A stretch of DNA of 40,006 bases from Companilactobacillus insicii (GCF_003946015.1 NZ_RHNU01000024.1:1-40006); one strand, 5' to 3'. Shown: positions 7,534 to 16,444, counted from the first letter of the stretch. Program-made: numbers and translations. The notes: generated by a model not told the origin, from the sequence alone.

Positions 7534-8928
7534 TTAGTATTTTGATTCTTGTGTAACTGTTTCATTGCTTGTAACGAATACTCCCATTTTACCAAGTACT
7601 AATCCAAGCACAAAACCAAGTAACGTTGGTGTTACCCAACCAAGTCCAAGACTTGCAAAAGGTAGATATTGATGATAAACGTTCAAAACTGTTTTAACGA
7701 ATCCCGCTTGTAATGCAGCCGGTGCAGCATTAAACATGTCAAGAACGGCTGGTAATACTGTGAAGGCAATAGTCATTTTGTAGACAACGCCAGCATATGG
7801 TTTGTTGTGAACGGTCAATGATACTAAGATCAAGGCTAGTGATAATGGGTAAAGAAGCATTAGAACTGGTAATGAGTAACTGATGATAGTATCAAGTCCA
7901 GCGTTAGCGACTACGAATGAAACGAAACATGTCAGACGCAACCAAGTAAGATAGCTTACCTTAGGGAACAATTTGTGGAAGTCTTGAGCGAATGATGCAA
8001 CTAATCCAAGTGCGGTTGTGAAGACACCTAATGTAACCAAGACACCAAGTAATGCAGCTCCGAAGTTACCGAAGTAGTCACCGACGATAGTTGATAATGC
8101 ATCACCACCATTAGCAGACAATCTCATTTTGTTCAAACTAAAAGCACCTAATAAAACTAAACCTAAGTAAACGAATACTTCAAGTGTGATTGCCATAGTT
8201 CCGGCTTTAGCTGTAAGGGATGATAATTGTTTGTCACGGTAGCCCAGGCCTTTTACTGAATGAACGAAGGTAACTGATAGAGCTAATAAGGCAACTGCAT
8301 CAACTGTGTTGTATCCTTCCAACATACCGCTGATAGTAGCCGTTGTTTGATAAGCGGTAGTAGGCATGTGATTCAAACCACCCATTGGGTTGGTGAATGC
8401 TACTACGAAGATAACTGCTAATAATACCAAGAAGATAGTGTTTAAATATTTTCCAACATATTTAACGAGTTTATTTTGATGAACACTTAATGCATAAGCA
8501 AGTCCAAAGAATACTGCAGTGAAAACAAACATACTTAATTGAGTAAATTGTGCAGGTAAGAATGGTTTAGCTGCCATTTCAAAAGCTGTGGCAGCTGTAC
8601 GTGGAGTACCAAAGAAAGGTCCGATAGTTAAGTGAACTAGTACAAGGAACAATGCGGCATAATGTCTGCCGACGGGACGTGCTAGATCATACAATCCATC
8701 ACTTTTAGTAACAACAACAGCGAGGATGGCGAGAAGTGGAAATAATGAACCGGAAACAGCAAAACCAACTGCAGCTGCAAACCAATTGTTACCAGCCATT
8801 TGTCCTAAGTGAACTGGGAAAATTAAATTACCTGATCCAAAAAACATCCCGAAGATAAGTGAACTAACTACCAATAGTTGTAAGAACTTACTCTTGTTTG
8901 ACTTTGGTTCCAATAAATCGTTTTGCAT
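7534..8928 (-). CDS. brnQ: Branched-chain amino acid transport carrier
   Basis: 464 residues with about 12 membrane helices. The N-terminal segment SSLIFGMFFGSGNLIFPVHLG is the LIVCS (BrnQ) family hallmark around the first, unwound helix; GNLIFP and the later GPFFGTPRTAATAFE loop are also typical. It imports Ile, Leu and Val with Na+ or H+. ATG 8928 follows AGGAGG at ideal spacing. The start lies inside a short Ile-rich ORF (8888-9004), and a T-box sits further upstream, so expression should rise when a branched-chain aminoacyl-tRNA is scarce. Confidence 0.93.
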   Translation of the reverse strand: MQNDLLEPKSNKSKFLQLLVVSSLIFGMFFGSGNLIFPVHLGQMAGNNWFAAAVGFAVSGSLFPLLAILAVVVTKSDGLYDLARPVGRHYAALFLVLVHLTIGPFFGTPRTAATAFEMAAKPFLPAQFTQLSMFVFTAVFFGLAYALSVHQNKLVKYVGKYLNTIFLVLLAVIFVVAFTNPMGGLNHMPTTAYQTTATISGMLEGYNTVDAVALLALSVTFVHSVKGLGYRDKQLSSLTAKAGTMAITLEVFVYLGLVLLGAFSLNKMRLSANGGDALSTIVGDYFGNFGAALLGVLVTLGVFTTALGLVASFAQDFHKLFPKVSYLTWLRLTCFVSFVVANAGLDTIISYSLPVLMLLYPLSLALILVSLTVHNKPYAGVVYKMTIAFTVLPAVLDMFNAAPAALQAGFVKTVLNVYHQYLPFASLGLGWVTPTLLGFVLGLVLGKMGVFVTSNETVTQESKY

Positions 8929-9004
8929 AAAAATTCCTCCTAGAATTTTGCGTAATATTATTTATATGACTAATCTGCGTAATGCCACTTATATCAGAAT
9001 CCAT
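8888..9004 (-). CDS. Ile-rich leader ORF overlapping the brnQ start
   Basis: A 38-codon ORF too short for routine calling. ATG at 9004 has a near-consensus ribosome site (AAGGTGGTGA, 8 nt away). Its first 17 residues read MDSDISGITQISHINNI, with isoleucine at 5, 8, 11, 14 and 17, exactly every third residue, coded ATA, ATT, ATT, ATA, ATT. Codons 22-23 (AGG AGG, two Arg) are themselves the brnQ ribosome-binding site, and the ORF ends 41 nt inside brnQ in another frame. This layout fits a translated leader whose ribosome stalls on Ile codons and controls access to the brnQ start. Function is inference. Confidence 0.6.
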   Translation of the reverse strand: MDSDISGITQISHINNITQNSRRNFYAKRFIGTKVKQE

Positions 9005-9089
9005 AATACTCACCACCTTAAATTTTTTAACGTTGATATTTTTGTCCTAAATGAGTTGCTTGAGGTTTAACCGTTCTTTATCAATTTTT

Positions 9090-9365
9090 TAAAATAAAAA
9101 AAGAGCCCTTCTCCCAACTGGGAAAAGGGCTCTAATAATAGAACGGTACCACCTTTTTGAGTAGTTAAAATAAACTACTCACTCAATCGCAAACCTGATG
9201 ATCTGCTAGCCAGATATTGGTGGCAACCACGATGATCTACTTATCGACATCGAACTCAGAAATGATTTTCGAATATTCTCGTAACGGTCACTTCTCATTA
9301 AACGTGACTCACTGTGCGTAATTGAGATTTCTACTTTTTTCCTCAACGTTTGTTTTGATTTATTG
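9090..9365 (-). promoter_or_regulatory. T-box leader upstream of brnQ
   Basis: The minus strand carries the T-box motif AAGGTGGTACCG (near 9145-9156), followed by a strong terminator: AGAGCCCTT pairs with AAGGGCTCT (9102-9133) with a T-rich tail. A base helix can form from CTCAAT/ATTGAG plus CGCA/TGCG. The triplet ATC at 9199-9197, followed by A, is the best candidate specifier (Ile), but CAG or GTT next to it cannot be excluded because I could not fix the specifier loop. In this mechanism uncharged tRNA binding favours the antiterminator. Confidence 0.8.
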
Positions 9366-9371
9366 GTGCTA

Positions 9372-9400
9372 ATTATAAACACGAGAAAATCAAAATGCAA
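9372..9400 (-). promoter_or_regulatory. Promoter of the brnQ T-box transcript
   Basis: TTGCAT (9400-9395), 17-nt spacer and a perfect TATAAT (9377-9372) on the minus strand place the transcription start near 9365, at the 5' end of the T-box. Confidence 0.75.
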
Positions 9401-9518
9401 GGATAAATATTAATTTATTTCTAATTAGCTTTATTCTTCCTTTAATTAACATTTTTTTGTTTGATAACAGATTACCTGCGTCTTATAAGTAAATATAAGT
9501 AATTTCACAAATTTACTC

Positions 9519-9547
9519 TTGTTTCAAAATAAGAATGGTGTTAATCT
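9519..9547 (+). promoter_or_regulatory. Candidate promoter of argGH
   Basis: TTGTTT, 17 nt, TAATCT, then a short leader to the argG ribosome site. An inverted pair AGTAAAT (9489-9495) / ATTTACT (9511-9517) lies just upstream and could bind a regulator; it does not match the ArgR box well. Confidence 0.45.
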
Positions 9548-9591
9548 TTTGTACATCAAATTAATTTTTTTCTAATCGGAGGAGACGCATT

Positions 9592-10818
9592 ATGACAGAA
9601 ACAAAGAAAGTAGTACTAGCTTATTCCGGAGGTTTAGATACTTCTGTAGCCATTCCTTGGCTGAAAGATAAAGGATACGACGTTATAGCATGTTGTATTA
9701 ACGTTGGTGAAGGTAAGGATCTTGACTTCATCAAAGAAAAAGCTATCAATGCAGGAGCCATTAAGGCAATTGCAATTGATGCGCTAGAAGAATTCGCAGA
9801 TGGATATGCACTTGTTGCGTTGCAAGGTCATACCCTTTACGAAGGTATTTATCCGCTACTCTCCGCACTCTCCCGACCATTGATTAGTAAAAAATTAGTA
9901 GAAGTAGCTAAAAATGAAGGTGCCACAGCCGTTGCTCATGGTTGCACCGGAAAAGGAAATGATCAAGTTCGTTTTGAAGTTGCGATTCATGCTCTAGCCC
10001 CCGACCTAGAAGTATTGAGTCCAGTTCGTGATTGGCATTGGTCTCGTGAAGAGGAGATTGATTATGCTAAAGATCACAATATTCCAATTCCTATTGATTT
10101 AGATTCACCATATTCCATTGATGCCAATATTTGGGGTCGTGCTAATGAATGTGGAGTCTTAGAAGATCCATGGGCAGAAGCTCCAGAAGATGCCTTTGCA
10201 ATTACTAAGGCAATAGAAGATACGCCAGATACTCCAACTAGTGTCGAAATAACTTTTGAACATGGTATTCCTGTGGCGCTAGATGGGATCGAAATGAAAC
10301 TGGTTGATATTATTCAAGAATTGAATAGTGTTGCAGGTGAAAATGGAATTGGCCGTATTGATCATATTGAGAATCGTTTGGTTGGTATCAAATCTCGTGA
10401 AGTTTATGAAGCGCCTGCCGCAATGGTCTTGATCAAAGCCCATAAAGAATTGGAAGATCTAGTTCAAGAACGTGGATTAGCTCATTTTAAACCAGTTATT
10501 GAAAAAGAATTGTCAGAACTAATCTACAATGGACTTTGGTACTCACCATTGATGAAGTCATTATTAGCATTTTTAGATGAAAGTCAAAAATCTGTGAATG
10601 GCGTTATTAAAATTAAATTGTTTAAGGGCAACACTTGGATCCAAGGACGTAAGTCAGCTAACTCATTATATGATCTTAACCTTGCTACATATACGTCATC
10701 TGATTCGTTTGATCAAATTGCTGCTAAAGGATTCATCAAACTATGGGGCCTATCAACTCAGGTAGCCTCACAAGTTGCTCAAAAAAATGCAGTTGAAGAA
10801 GTACACGAGGTTAAATAA
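9592..10818 (+). CDS. argG: Argininosuccinate synthase
   Basis: 408 residues, normal length. It joins citrulline and aspartate using ATP, the penultimate step of arginine synthesis. The PP-loop motif AYSGGLDTS lies at residues 9-17. [14 protein letters not shown] near residue 115-130 and [15 protein letters not shown] near 170-185 are conserved substrate-binding stretches. ATG follows GGAGGAG. The stop codon is directly followed by the argH start, so the two are a tight operon. With arcB-type genes nearby, the cell can both build arginine from citrulline and degrade it. Confidence 0.97.
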   Translation: MTETKKVVLAYSGGLDTSVAIPWLKDKGYDVIACCINVGEGKDLDFIKEKAINAGAIKAIAIDALEEFADGYALVALQGHTLYEGIYPLLSALSRPLISKKLVEVAKNEGATAVAHGCTGKGNDQVRFEVAIHALAPDLEVLSPVRDWHWSREEEIDYAKDHNIPIPIDLDSPYSIDANIWGRANECGVLEDPWAEAPEDAFAITKAIEDTPDTPTSVEITFEHGIPVALDGIEMKLVDIIQELNSVAGENGIGRIDHIENRLVGIKSREVYEAPAAMVLIKAHKELEDLVQERGLAHFKPVIEKELSELIYNGLWYSPLMKSLLAFLDESQKSVNGVIKIKLFKGNTWIQGRKSANSLYDLNLATYTSSDSFDQIAAKGFIKLWGLSTQVASQVAQKNAVEEVHEVK

Positions 10819-12201
10819 TTGAGTACAAATAAATTGTGGGGTGGGCGTTTTCAAGCTCAAGCAGAAGCATGGGTAGATGAATTCGGTGCTTCAATAAGTT
10901 TTGATCAATTGATGGCTGATGAGGATATTGAGGGCTCATTGGCACATGTAAAAATGTTAAAAAAGACCAAAATATTGAATGAAGTTGATAGTAATAAAAT
11001 AATTGCTGGCTTAGAAGAATTACAACAAGAGCTTCACAATGGTCAATTGGAGTTTACAGTTGAAAACGAAGATATTCATATGAATATTGAAAGTATTTTA
11101 ACTGAAAAGATTGGACCAGTCGCTGGTAAATTGCATACGGGACGTTCACGTAACGATCAAGTCGCAACTGACTTTCATCTTTATGTCAAGAATCGCCTGC
11201 CAAAGATTATTGAAGAAATCAAAACGATTCAAAAAACTTTGGTAACCTTGGCTGAAGATAATGTTGAGACTATTATGCCTGGATATACTCATCTGCAACA
11301 TGCCCAACCAATTTCGTATGGTCATTATTTGATGGCTTATTACGCAATGTTGAAACGTGATGTGGAACGATTTGAATTCAACATGAAACACACAGATATT
11401 TTACCTTTAGGTGCCGCAGCCTTAGCCGGAACAACTTTTCCAATTGACCGTGAATTTACAGCACAGGAATTAGGTTTTGGAAATATCTATACTAATTCAT
11501 TAGACGCTGTGTCTGATCGAGATTTTGTCTTAGAATTTTTGAGTAATGCTTCGATACTAATGATGCATTTGTCGAGATTCTGTGAGGAAATCAGCATGTG
11601 GGTCAGTTATGAATTCAATTACTTGGAACTAAGCGACCAATATACAACAGGAAGTTCGATCATGCCTCAGAAGAAGAATCCTGATATGGCTGAACTTATT
11701 AGGGGGAAGTCAGGTCGTGTATACGGTCATTTGATGGGATTGCTGTCGACAATGAAGTCATTGCCTTTAGCGTACAATAAAGATCTTCAAGAAGATAAAG
11801 AGGGTACGTTTGATACTGTCAAAACTCTTTTACCAGCCTTAAGAGTCTTTAATGGGATGATTTCAACCATTAAAGTTCACAAAGAAAAAATGTATCATGC
11901 TACTGAAAATGATTTTTCGAATGCAACAGAATTAGCCGATTATTTGGCTACAAAGGGAATTCCTTTCCGTGAGGCTCATGGAATTGTTGGACAATTAGTA
12001 TTAAAGGGTATTGAAACAAAATGTAATCTTCAAGATATAACAATGGATGAATTTAAACAGATTTCGCCGTTGATTGAAGAAGATGTTTATAATGTTTTGA
12101 AACCAGAAATTGCTGTTGAAAGACGTAATTCATTGGGTGGTACAGGTTTTACACAGGTTAGGAATCAAATTAAGCAGGCCAAAGTTGACTTAGCGAAATA
12201 G
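10819..12201 (+). CDS. argH: Argininosuccinate lyase
   Basis: 460 residues of the fumarase/aspartase superfamily. It splits argininosuccinate into arginine and fumarate. Visible are KLWGGRF at the N-terminus, the HTGRSRNDQ loop near residue 95-105, the TxxQHAQP-type stretch [12 protein letters not shown]-like near 155, and the superfamily signature [12 protein letters not shown] at about 278-289, which includes the catalytic serine loop. The start is TTG with zero spacing from the argG stop; its ribosome site (CGAGG) lies in the end of argG, indicating translational coupling. A terminator follows at once. Confidence 0.97.
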   Translation: MSTNKLWGGRFQAQAEAWVDEFGASISFDQLMADEDIEGSLAHVKMLKKTKILNEVDSNKIIAGLEELQQELHNGQLEFTVENEDIHMNIESILTEKIGPVAGKLHTGRSRNDQVATDFHLYVKNRLPKIIEEIKTIQKTLVTLAEDNVETIMPGYTHLQHAQPISYGHYLMAYYAMLKRDVERFEFNMKHTDILPLGAAALAGTTFPIDREFTAQELGFGNIYTNSLDAVSDRDFVLEFLSNASILMMHLSRFCEEISMWVSYEFNYLELSDQYTTGSSIMPQKKNPDMAELIRGKSGRVYGHLMGLLSTMKSLPLAYNKDLQEDKEGTFDTVKTLLPALRVFNGMISTIKVHKEKMYHATENDFSNATELADYLATKGIPFREAHGIVGQLVLKGIETKCNLQDITMDEFKQISPLIEEDVYNVLKPEIAVERRNSLGGTGFTQVRNQIKQAKVDLAK

Positions 12202-12206
12202 ATGTA

Positions 12207-12234
12207 AAAAAGAGCGAGTTAATCGCTCTTTTTG
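12207..12234 (+). terminator. Terminator of argGH
   Basis: AGAGCGA / TCGCTCT stem with a GTTAA loop, flanked by A and T tracts, so it may work in both directions. Confidence 0.85.
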
Positions 12235-12294
12235 TTTGTACAACTTTATGTGATACACTTTGGATGAAGTGAACAATTAAAGGGGTTAATTACT

Positions 12295-12996
12295 ATGAAG
12301 AAGGCAATTCTCGGAATTATTTTGGCAACTGTTGCAATGTTTGGTACTGTCAATGTTGCTCAAGCCGCAGATAAGACATACACGTTTGAAGCATCTGATA
12401 CAATCGTTATCACAGCATCACGTAAGAGTGATTCACATAAGTATGATGTATATACTAAGAAAAAGGGTAAGATGGTTAAGACTGGTAAAGCTGAGAATAT
12501 GGCTAAGGGTGACAAAATTCGTTACTGGCGTGCTAATCCTGTCGAGGTAAAAGGAAAAACTTGGTGGCAAATTGCTGACAACAAGTACTTTAAATCTGGC
12601 CGAGTTGCAGTAGTTGATACAGAAGAAATGAAGAAACTTGGTCAGCCAGTAATTGAATATGCTAACTATACTCCGGATTTACCAACGTATGAAGGTGGCA
12701 ATGCTGTAGTTGTAATTACAGCTTCTCCTAAGAATGACAGTCAAACTATTGGTGTTTATAAGTTAAAGAATGACAAATTAGTTTATACTGGCAAACGTGT
12801 GAATATGAATAAGGGTAATGGTAAGAATAAGACCATTCAGCATTGGAAAGCTAACAGAGTTACTGTTGATGGTAAGGATGTTTGGCAAGTAGGCGATAAC
12901 CTATATTTCAAATCTTCGCGAGTTAAGGAATTAGACACAGTTAGAATGAATGATTTAGAACAAAAAATAGATAATTATGGAAATTATCCAGGATAA
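12295..12996 (+). CDS. Secreted two-repeat protein (SLAP-like)
   Basis: 233 residues beginning with a signal peptide: MKK, a hydrophobic core and a VAQAADK cleavage region near residue 24. The mature part consists of two imperfect repeats of about 90 residues, each with VITAS.K.DS, a VY.K stretch, KTGK or YTGK, a W-K/R-AN-V segment and a closing W-Q-(I/V)-x-D-N-x-Y-F-K-S-x-R-V. Such W/Y/K-rich tandem modules are usual in lactobacillus surface proteins bound non-covalently to the wall. No LPXTG or membrane anchor is present. Own terminator and a candidate promoter (TTGTTT at 12232, TACACT at 12254). Exact function unknown. Confidence 0.75.
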   Translation: MKKAILGIILATVAMFGTVNVAQAADKTYTFEASDTIVITASRKSDSHKYDVYTKKKGKMVKTGKAENMAKGDKIRYWRANPVEVKGKTWWQIADNKYFKSGRVAVVDTEEMKKLGQPVIEYANYTPDLPTYEGGNAVVVITASPKNDSQTIGVYKLKNDKLVYTGKRVNMNKGNGKNKTIQHWKANRVTVDGKDVWQVGDNLYFKSSRVKELDTVRMNDLEQKIDNYGNYPG

Positions 12997-13000
12997 AAAA

Positions 13001-13040
13001 ACACCCTCGTATTTACGTAAGTAAATGTAAGGGTGTTTTT
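13001..13040. terminator. Bidirectional terminator
   Basis: A long stem (ACACCCT...ATTTAC with GTAAAT...AGGGTGT, one mismatch) has T residues on the right for the plus-strand secreted protein and A residues on the left, giving seven T residues for the minus-strand ASCH operon. Confidence 0.85.
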
Positions 13041-13050
13041 AGTTAAACGG

Positions 13051-13085
13051 AAGAAGTTGTGTTGCGCTTTTATGTCACAACTTCT
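13051..13085 (-). other. Hairpin across the stop codon of the second ASCH gene
   Basis: AAGAAGTTGTG pairs with CACAACTTCTT, an 11-bp stem spanning the stop codon. There is no T tract, so it may protect the transcript end rather than terminate it. Confidence 0.4.
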
Positions 13086-13464
13086 TTCTTATTTCTTGTC
13101 GCAAGAAATAGTTAAGCAAGTCTCTTTTTTCTGGTGTATCCAAGTAGACGTAGGATCTGGGAGTTTTAAAGTCAGAAAAATTCTCCCGTAAGGTTTCCAA
13201 TGAAGTACTATTAAATTCGGTAAAGGAGATAATAGGTATTTCATAACCATCTTCAACCTCAGCAGGTATCCCTAATTTTAAGAACAATCCTACTGACTTA
13301 TCAATACCGGACGAGTAGACAATTGCTTGGCATTTAGAATGCAAGAATCTCTTGCGATGTTCGACCGTTTGCTCACCGCCAATAATTTGTTTGGCATATT
13401 TAGTTTTTAAAGATAAGAGAATTATTGGCAGGTGGGGATTATAAATCTCCGTGAGTTTCGTCAT
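13075..13464 (-). CDS. ASCH-like domain protein, second gene of a pair
   Basis: 129 residues from ATG 13464. The segment PIILLSLKTKYAKQIIGGEQTVEHRKR resembles the opening of ASCH/PUA-like proteins (xxLLSIKPxYxxxIxxGxKTxExR), a fold linked to RNA or modified-nucleoside binding. The rest is SGIDKSVGLFL followed by a charged tail. An open frame extends to 13563, but that part overlaps the upstream gene and has no ribosome site near it. The chosen start overlaps the upstream gene by 26 nt; GAGGTG is 15 nt away, so the start is not certain. Function unknown. Confidence 0.6.
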   Translation of the reverse strand: MTKLTEIYNPHLPIILLSLKTKYAKQIIGGEQTVEHRKRFLHSKCQAIVYSSGIDKSVGLFLKLGIPAEVEDGYEIPIISFTEFNSTSLETLRENFSDFKTPRSYVYLDTPEKRDLLNYFLRQEIRKKL

Positions 13465-13906
13465 AGACTTTAACGAACACCTCACACAAACAAGGCATAT
13501 TTTCGGTAAACTCCTTGCCAGCATCAGCATATTCTTTGGTGAAGAAATCTTCATGAACTTCACGCCAATATTTCAAACTACGGTCTCCTTCGCCTTCATG
13601 ATAGGCATGTTCAGCGCTGACTAAATTGAATGGAATTACTTCGGTTACAACGGTTTTGGTGATACAAACAGGTAATTCGTTAGCGTTGAGAATGATGTTG
13701 TAATCACCAACTGTTGGCATATAATCAGTCTCAGTATATAGATCATATGCAGAAGTAGTTGCCGTTTTGACATTGCTGTCAACCAACTCAGCCAGAGTTT
13801 GGGGATCGCCGCCAAAAATAGTTATGTCTCCGATAGGATAATCTTCTCGGGGACTTTTATTTTCAAGGAACTTATCCCAGTATGCTTTGATGATCTTTTT
13901 GTCCAT
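13439..13906 (-). CDS. ASCH domain protein
   Basis: 155 residues, the usual length for stand-alone ASCH proteins. KAYWDKFLENKSP at the start, then a FGGDPQTLAELVDSNVKTATTSAYDLY stretch and VGDYNIILNANELPVCITKT, all typical of the family; the late E.D.SLKYWREVHEDFFTKE part is also characteristic. The ASCH fold resembles PUA domains and is thought to bind RNA or nucleosides; some members hydrolyse N4-acetylcytidine. ATG 13906 follows GGAGG at 6 nt. First gene of a two-gene operon with another ASCH-like gene. Confidence 0.85.
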   Translation of the reverse strand: MDKKIIKAYWDKFLENKSPREDYPIGDITIFGGDPQTLAELVDSNVKTATTSAYDLYTETDYMPTVGDYNIILNANELPVCITKTVVTEVIPFNLVSAEHAYHEGEGDRSLKYWREVHEDFFTKEYADAGKEFTENMPCLCEVFVKVYDETHGDL

Positions 13907-14169
13907 GATAACCTCCGGTTAATGAATACTATATTTAAATAATATCATGTAATCATTATCATGGAATGATAAATTTTAGAGAATATCGATAGCTTCCCAT
14001 ATTTAATGACTTATAAAATCACCGTCCTTTAAGCTATATTGTGTTTTTTGTTTGCTAAAATAGATTATCATTGAGAAAGTACTTTCACAACTCAAAAAAT
14101 ACAATTTATAATTATATTTTTTGATAACAAGATATCGATGTTTTGATATATGAAATTCTTTATAAATGC
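13907..14169. other. Gene-free stretch with one short palindrome
   Basis: No plausible gene on either strand. TTATCAT-GGA-ATGATAA (13956-13972) is a perfect 7-bp inverted repeat in the ASCH promoter region and could be an operator. The remainder is AT-rich and shows nothing else I can name. Confidence 0.4.
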
Positions 14170-14206
14170 AAAAAACAGCCTGAACTTTAAGTTCGGACTG
14201 TTTTTA
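14170..14206. terminator. Terminator of the histidine kinase gene
   Basis: A 13-bp stem with one mismatch (ACAGCCTGAACTT / AAGTTCGGACTGT) flanked by A and T tracts; it ends the minus-strand two-component operon. Confidence 0.8.
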
Positions 14207-14215
14207 TTTTATTTT

Positions 14216-15553
14216 TCAGTGCTTAATAGGTAGTTCTACTACGAATTCACTGCCGGTAGGCAAATTGTCGCGTACAAATATTTTTCCATGATGAGTATTA
14301 ATAATTTGCTGTGCAATTGCTAATCCTAATCCATGCCCACCACTATTTCGATTTCTCGATTTATCAACTCGATAAAATCGACCAAATATTTTTTTCTTAT
14401 CATTATCACTAATTCCAATTCCAGTATCAGAAACAATAATTTGATATTTGGATCCTTCAATATGGTCGTAGATTTTGATTGTTCCATTCTCATGTGTGTA
14501 CTTAGTAGCATTGTCTAATAAGATTATTAAAACTTGCTTTATTTTGTCACGATCTACATTTAAATGAACGTCATTTTTGTGATGGATATTTGTTTGAAAT
14601 ACTTTTGATTGGGAATTAATTATTTCTTTGAAAGGCATGATTGGATCCTTTAAGAAAAATTCAGGTGTAGTCAATTCGACATTCATTTTGGTCGTAGCTT
14701 GATCAGATCTAGCTAAGATCAATAAGTTATTCGTTAGAGAATTTAGGCGGTTTACTTCATCCAATGAGACTGAAATAGATTCAGCCTCATCAATTATAGT
14801 ATTGTTTGGTTTTGTTAACATATATTCTAATTTCCCCTGAATAATTGTTAGGGGGGTACGTAGTTCATGCGCTGCATCGTTTACGAATTCACTTTGTTGT
14901 TTCCATGATTTGATGATTGGAAACATACTTATACGAGTTAAGACATATGCCAATATTAAAGCAACAATCCAGAATATGAAGAAGGTTATGATCAGTATTC
15001 TCTTAAAGTTAGAGGTCGACTGAATCTGAGTATCTATATTTTGCATTATCAATACGTAATGTCCAGCGTACATTGGATTGTTATTTTTTGAGGAAACTTT
15101 GATCAATAAGGCCCGAAAATTCATTTTCTTAATGGTGATAGTTTGCTTTTTGTTTAGATTTTTTTTGTTGAGTTTAATATTTTTTAGGACTGAATATCTA
15201 TTACCTAGGCTGGATTTGTTTAGTAATTTTCCGTCGTTATTAAAGACTAAGATAGAAGCTTGAAATGGTGCGTGTGGTTCCGGTTGCTTATTACGATTAT
15301 CAGGTCCTTGAGGAGTGTGTCGTAATTGATTAGACATTTGGGGTTGTTTTCTAATTGAGGTCACTTGCTCTTTTATATCCTTATCGATACTTCGATATGT
15401 AGATGATTGGAATAAATTAAAAATAATTATTCCTAGTGTGAAGAATAAGATAGCAAAAGTACCCATGACTGAGATAAATAATTTTAATTGTTGACGACGA
15501 GTGATCTTATTTTGTTTAGTTTTGATTTTCATTTTGGAAAATATACCCAACAT
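14216..15553 (-). CDS. Sensor histidine kinase
   Basis: Up to 445 residues. One membrane helix near 28-50, an extracellular stretch of about 130 residues, a second helix near 190-210, then HisKA and HATPase domains. The H-box NDAAHELRTPLTII places the phospho-accepting His near 229. The N-box LLDNATKY, G1 box VSDTGIGIS, F box FGRFYR and G2 box GGHGLGLAIA are all intact. It overlaps the regulator gene by 38 nt, so the pair is co-translated. ATG 15553 and ATG 15532 are both possible; neither has a strong ribosome site. Ligand unknown; the divergent glycosyltransferases suggest an envelope signal. Confidence 0.9.
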   Translation of the reverse strand: MLGIFSKMKIKTKQNKITRRQQLKLFISVMGTFAILFFTLGIIIFNLFQSSTYRSIDKDIKEQVTSIRKQPQMSNQLRHTPQGPDNRNKQPEPHAPFQASILVFNNDGKLLNKSSLGNRYSVLKNIKLNKKNLNKKQTITIKKMNFRALLIKVSSKNNNPMYAGHYVLIMQNIDTQIQSTSNFKRILIITFFIFWIVALILAYVLTRISMFPIIKSWKQQSEFVNDAAHELRTPLTIIQGKLEYMLTKPNNTIIDEAESISVSLDEVNRLNSLTNNLLILARSDQATTKMNVELTTPEFFLKDPIMPFKEIINSQSKVFQTNIHHKNDVHLNVDRDKIKQVLIILLDNATKYTHENGTIKIYDHIEGSKYQIIVSDTGIGISDNDKKKIFGRFYRVDKSRNRNSGGHGLGLAIAQQIINTHHGKIFVRDNLPTGSEFVVELPIKH

Positions 15554-16205
15554 TTCTTATAGTTTTGATCAAATAATCATTTTTAGAAGGGCGTAATTTT
15601 TTACGTAAGTTACTCATATAAACCTCAACGACTGTTATGGATGTATCAGAATCGAATCCCCAAATGCGTTCGAAAATTTGGTCCTTAGTTAAAATTGTAT
15701 TTTTATTTTGTAATAAATAAACCAATAAATCGTATTCTTTACCGTTCAAAGTTATTTCTTGATTTTCAACATTAACCTCATGATTATTTAGATTAACTTC
15801 GATGTTATTCATTTTCAAAATTGAATCATCCGCTAAAGAACCACTGCGCTTTAATAATGCTTTGACACGAGCCTGAAGTTCTTCCCTATGGAAAGGTTTA
15901 GTCAAGTAGTCATCAGCACCTAAATCGAATCCGTGTACTTTGTCATCTAATTCAGATTTAGCAGTTAAAATCAAAACGGGTGTATTTATTTTGTCAGCCC
16001 TAATGCTTTTTAAAATATCGTAACCATTCATTCCAGGTAACATTAAATCTAAAATTATTAAGTCATGCACGTCTTCTGTGGCAGCGAATTTACCACTTAA
16101 TCCATCATTTTCAATATCTACCTGGGCAAAATCAGACAAAAAAGATGCAATATTATCTGCCAAATTTTCATCATCTTCAACAACCAATATTCTTATATTT
16201 TGCAT
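15516..16205 (-). CDS. OmpR-family response regulator
   Basis: 229 residues. The receiver domain starts ILVVEDDENLADN, with the phospho-accepting Asp in LIILDLMLPGMNG (about residue 54), Thr in LTAKS and Lys in YLTKPF. The C-terminal winged helix (about 130-225) has LNGKEYDLLVYLLQN and TVVEVYMSNLRKKL, typical of OmpR/PhoB DNA-binding domains. ATG follows GAGGAG. A minus-strand TATAAT at 16257-16252 is a likely -10 box. Probably controls its own operon and the divergent glycosyltransferase genes. Confidence 0.93.
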   Translation of the reverse strand: MQNIRILVVEDDENLADNIASFLSDFAQVDIENDGLSGKFAATEDVHDLIILDLMLPGMNGYDILKSIRADKINTPVLILTAKSELDDKVHGFDLGADDYLTKPFHREELQARVKALLKRSGSLADDSILKMNNIEVNLNNHEVNVENQEITLNGKEYDLLVYLLQNKNTILTKDQIFERIWGFDSDTSITVVEVYMSNLRKKLRPSKNDYLIKTIRNVGYIFQNENQN

Positions 16206-16272
16206 TGATAATTATTCTCCTCATTAGTATGTGCTGTTAATCATTAGATTTATTATAAAGCATTTTTTTAAT

Positions 16273-16290
16273 TTTAAGCTTAATTTAAGT
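16273..16290. promoter_or_regulatory. Tandem TTTAAG repeats, candidate regulator site
   Basis: TTTAAGC and TTTAAGT start 11 nt apart in the gap between the response regulator and the glycosyltransferase operon. Direct repeats with one helical turn spacing are the usual binding site of OmpR/PhoB-type regulators. They overlap the -35 zone for both directions. Confidence 0.45.
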
Positions 16291-16336
16291 TAGTTTGGAT
16301 AGTCTGTTCACATCGCAAAGAAAGGATGTTTAACAG

Positions 16337-16426
16337 ATGAAGGACAAAATTATAAAACTCAGACCTATTTTATTGTCGGTCATCATTTATTCAATTATTT
16401 GCTTTCTAGTTAATATTACCTTTTAA
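16337..16426 (+). CDS. 29-aa membrane peptide
   Basis: MKDKIIKLRP followed by a hydrophobic stretch of about 18 residues ending in NITF, i.e. a basic N-terminus and one membrane helix. ATG is preceded by AAAGGATG at about 9 nt. It lies 18 nt before the glycosyltransferase gene and shares its direction, so it probably sits at the head of that operon. No known family. It could also be a leader ORF. Confidence 0.45.
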   Translation: MKDKIIKLRPILLSVIIYSIICFLVNITF

Positions 16427-16444
16427 AGAATGGGAGTTTGATAA

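Noticed and set aside
9215-9232. T-box-like motif GGTGGCAACCACG on the plus strand, suggesting a second T-box for argG
   Set aside because: It is a self-complementary hairpin inside the minus-strand T-box, and no terminator or Stem I follows on the plus strand before argG.
9206-9400. Minus-strand ORF of 64 codons
   Set aside because: It starts upstream of the likely transcription start and runs through the brnQ T-box structure; no ribosome site.
12641-12980. Tandem repeats of the secreted protein as a CRISPR or DNA repeat array
   Set aside because: The similarity is at protein level only, two copies, with diverged DNA.
13439-13563. N-terminal extension of the second ASCH-like protein to 13563
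   Set aside because: It lies entirely within the upstream ASCH gene in another frame, without a ribosome site, and its sequence does not look like part of the domain.
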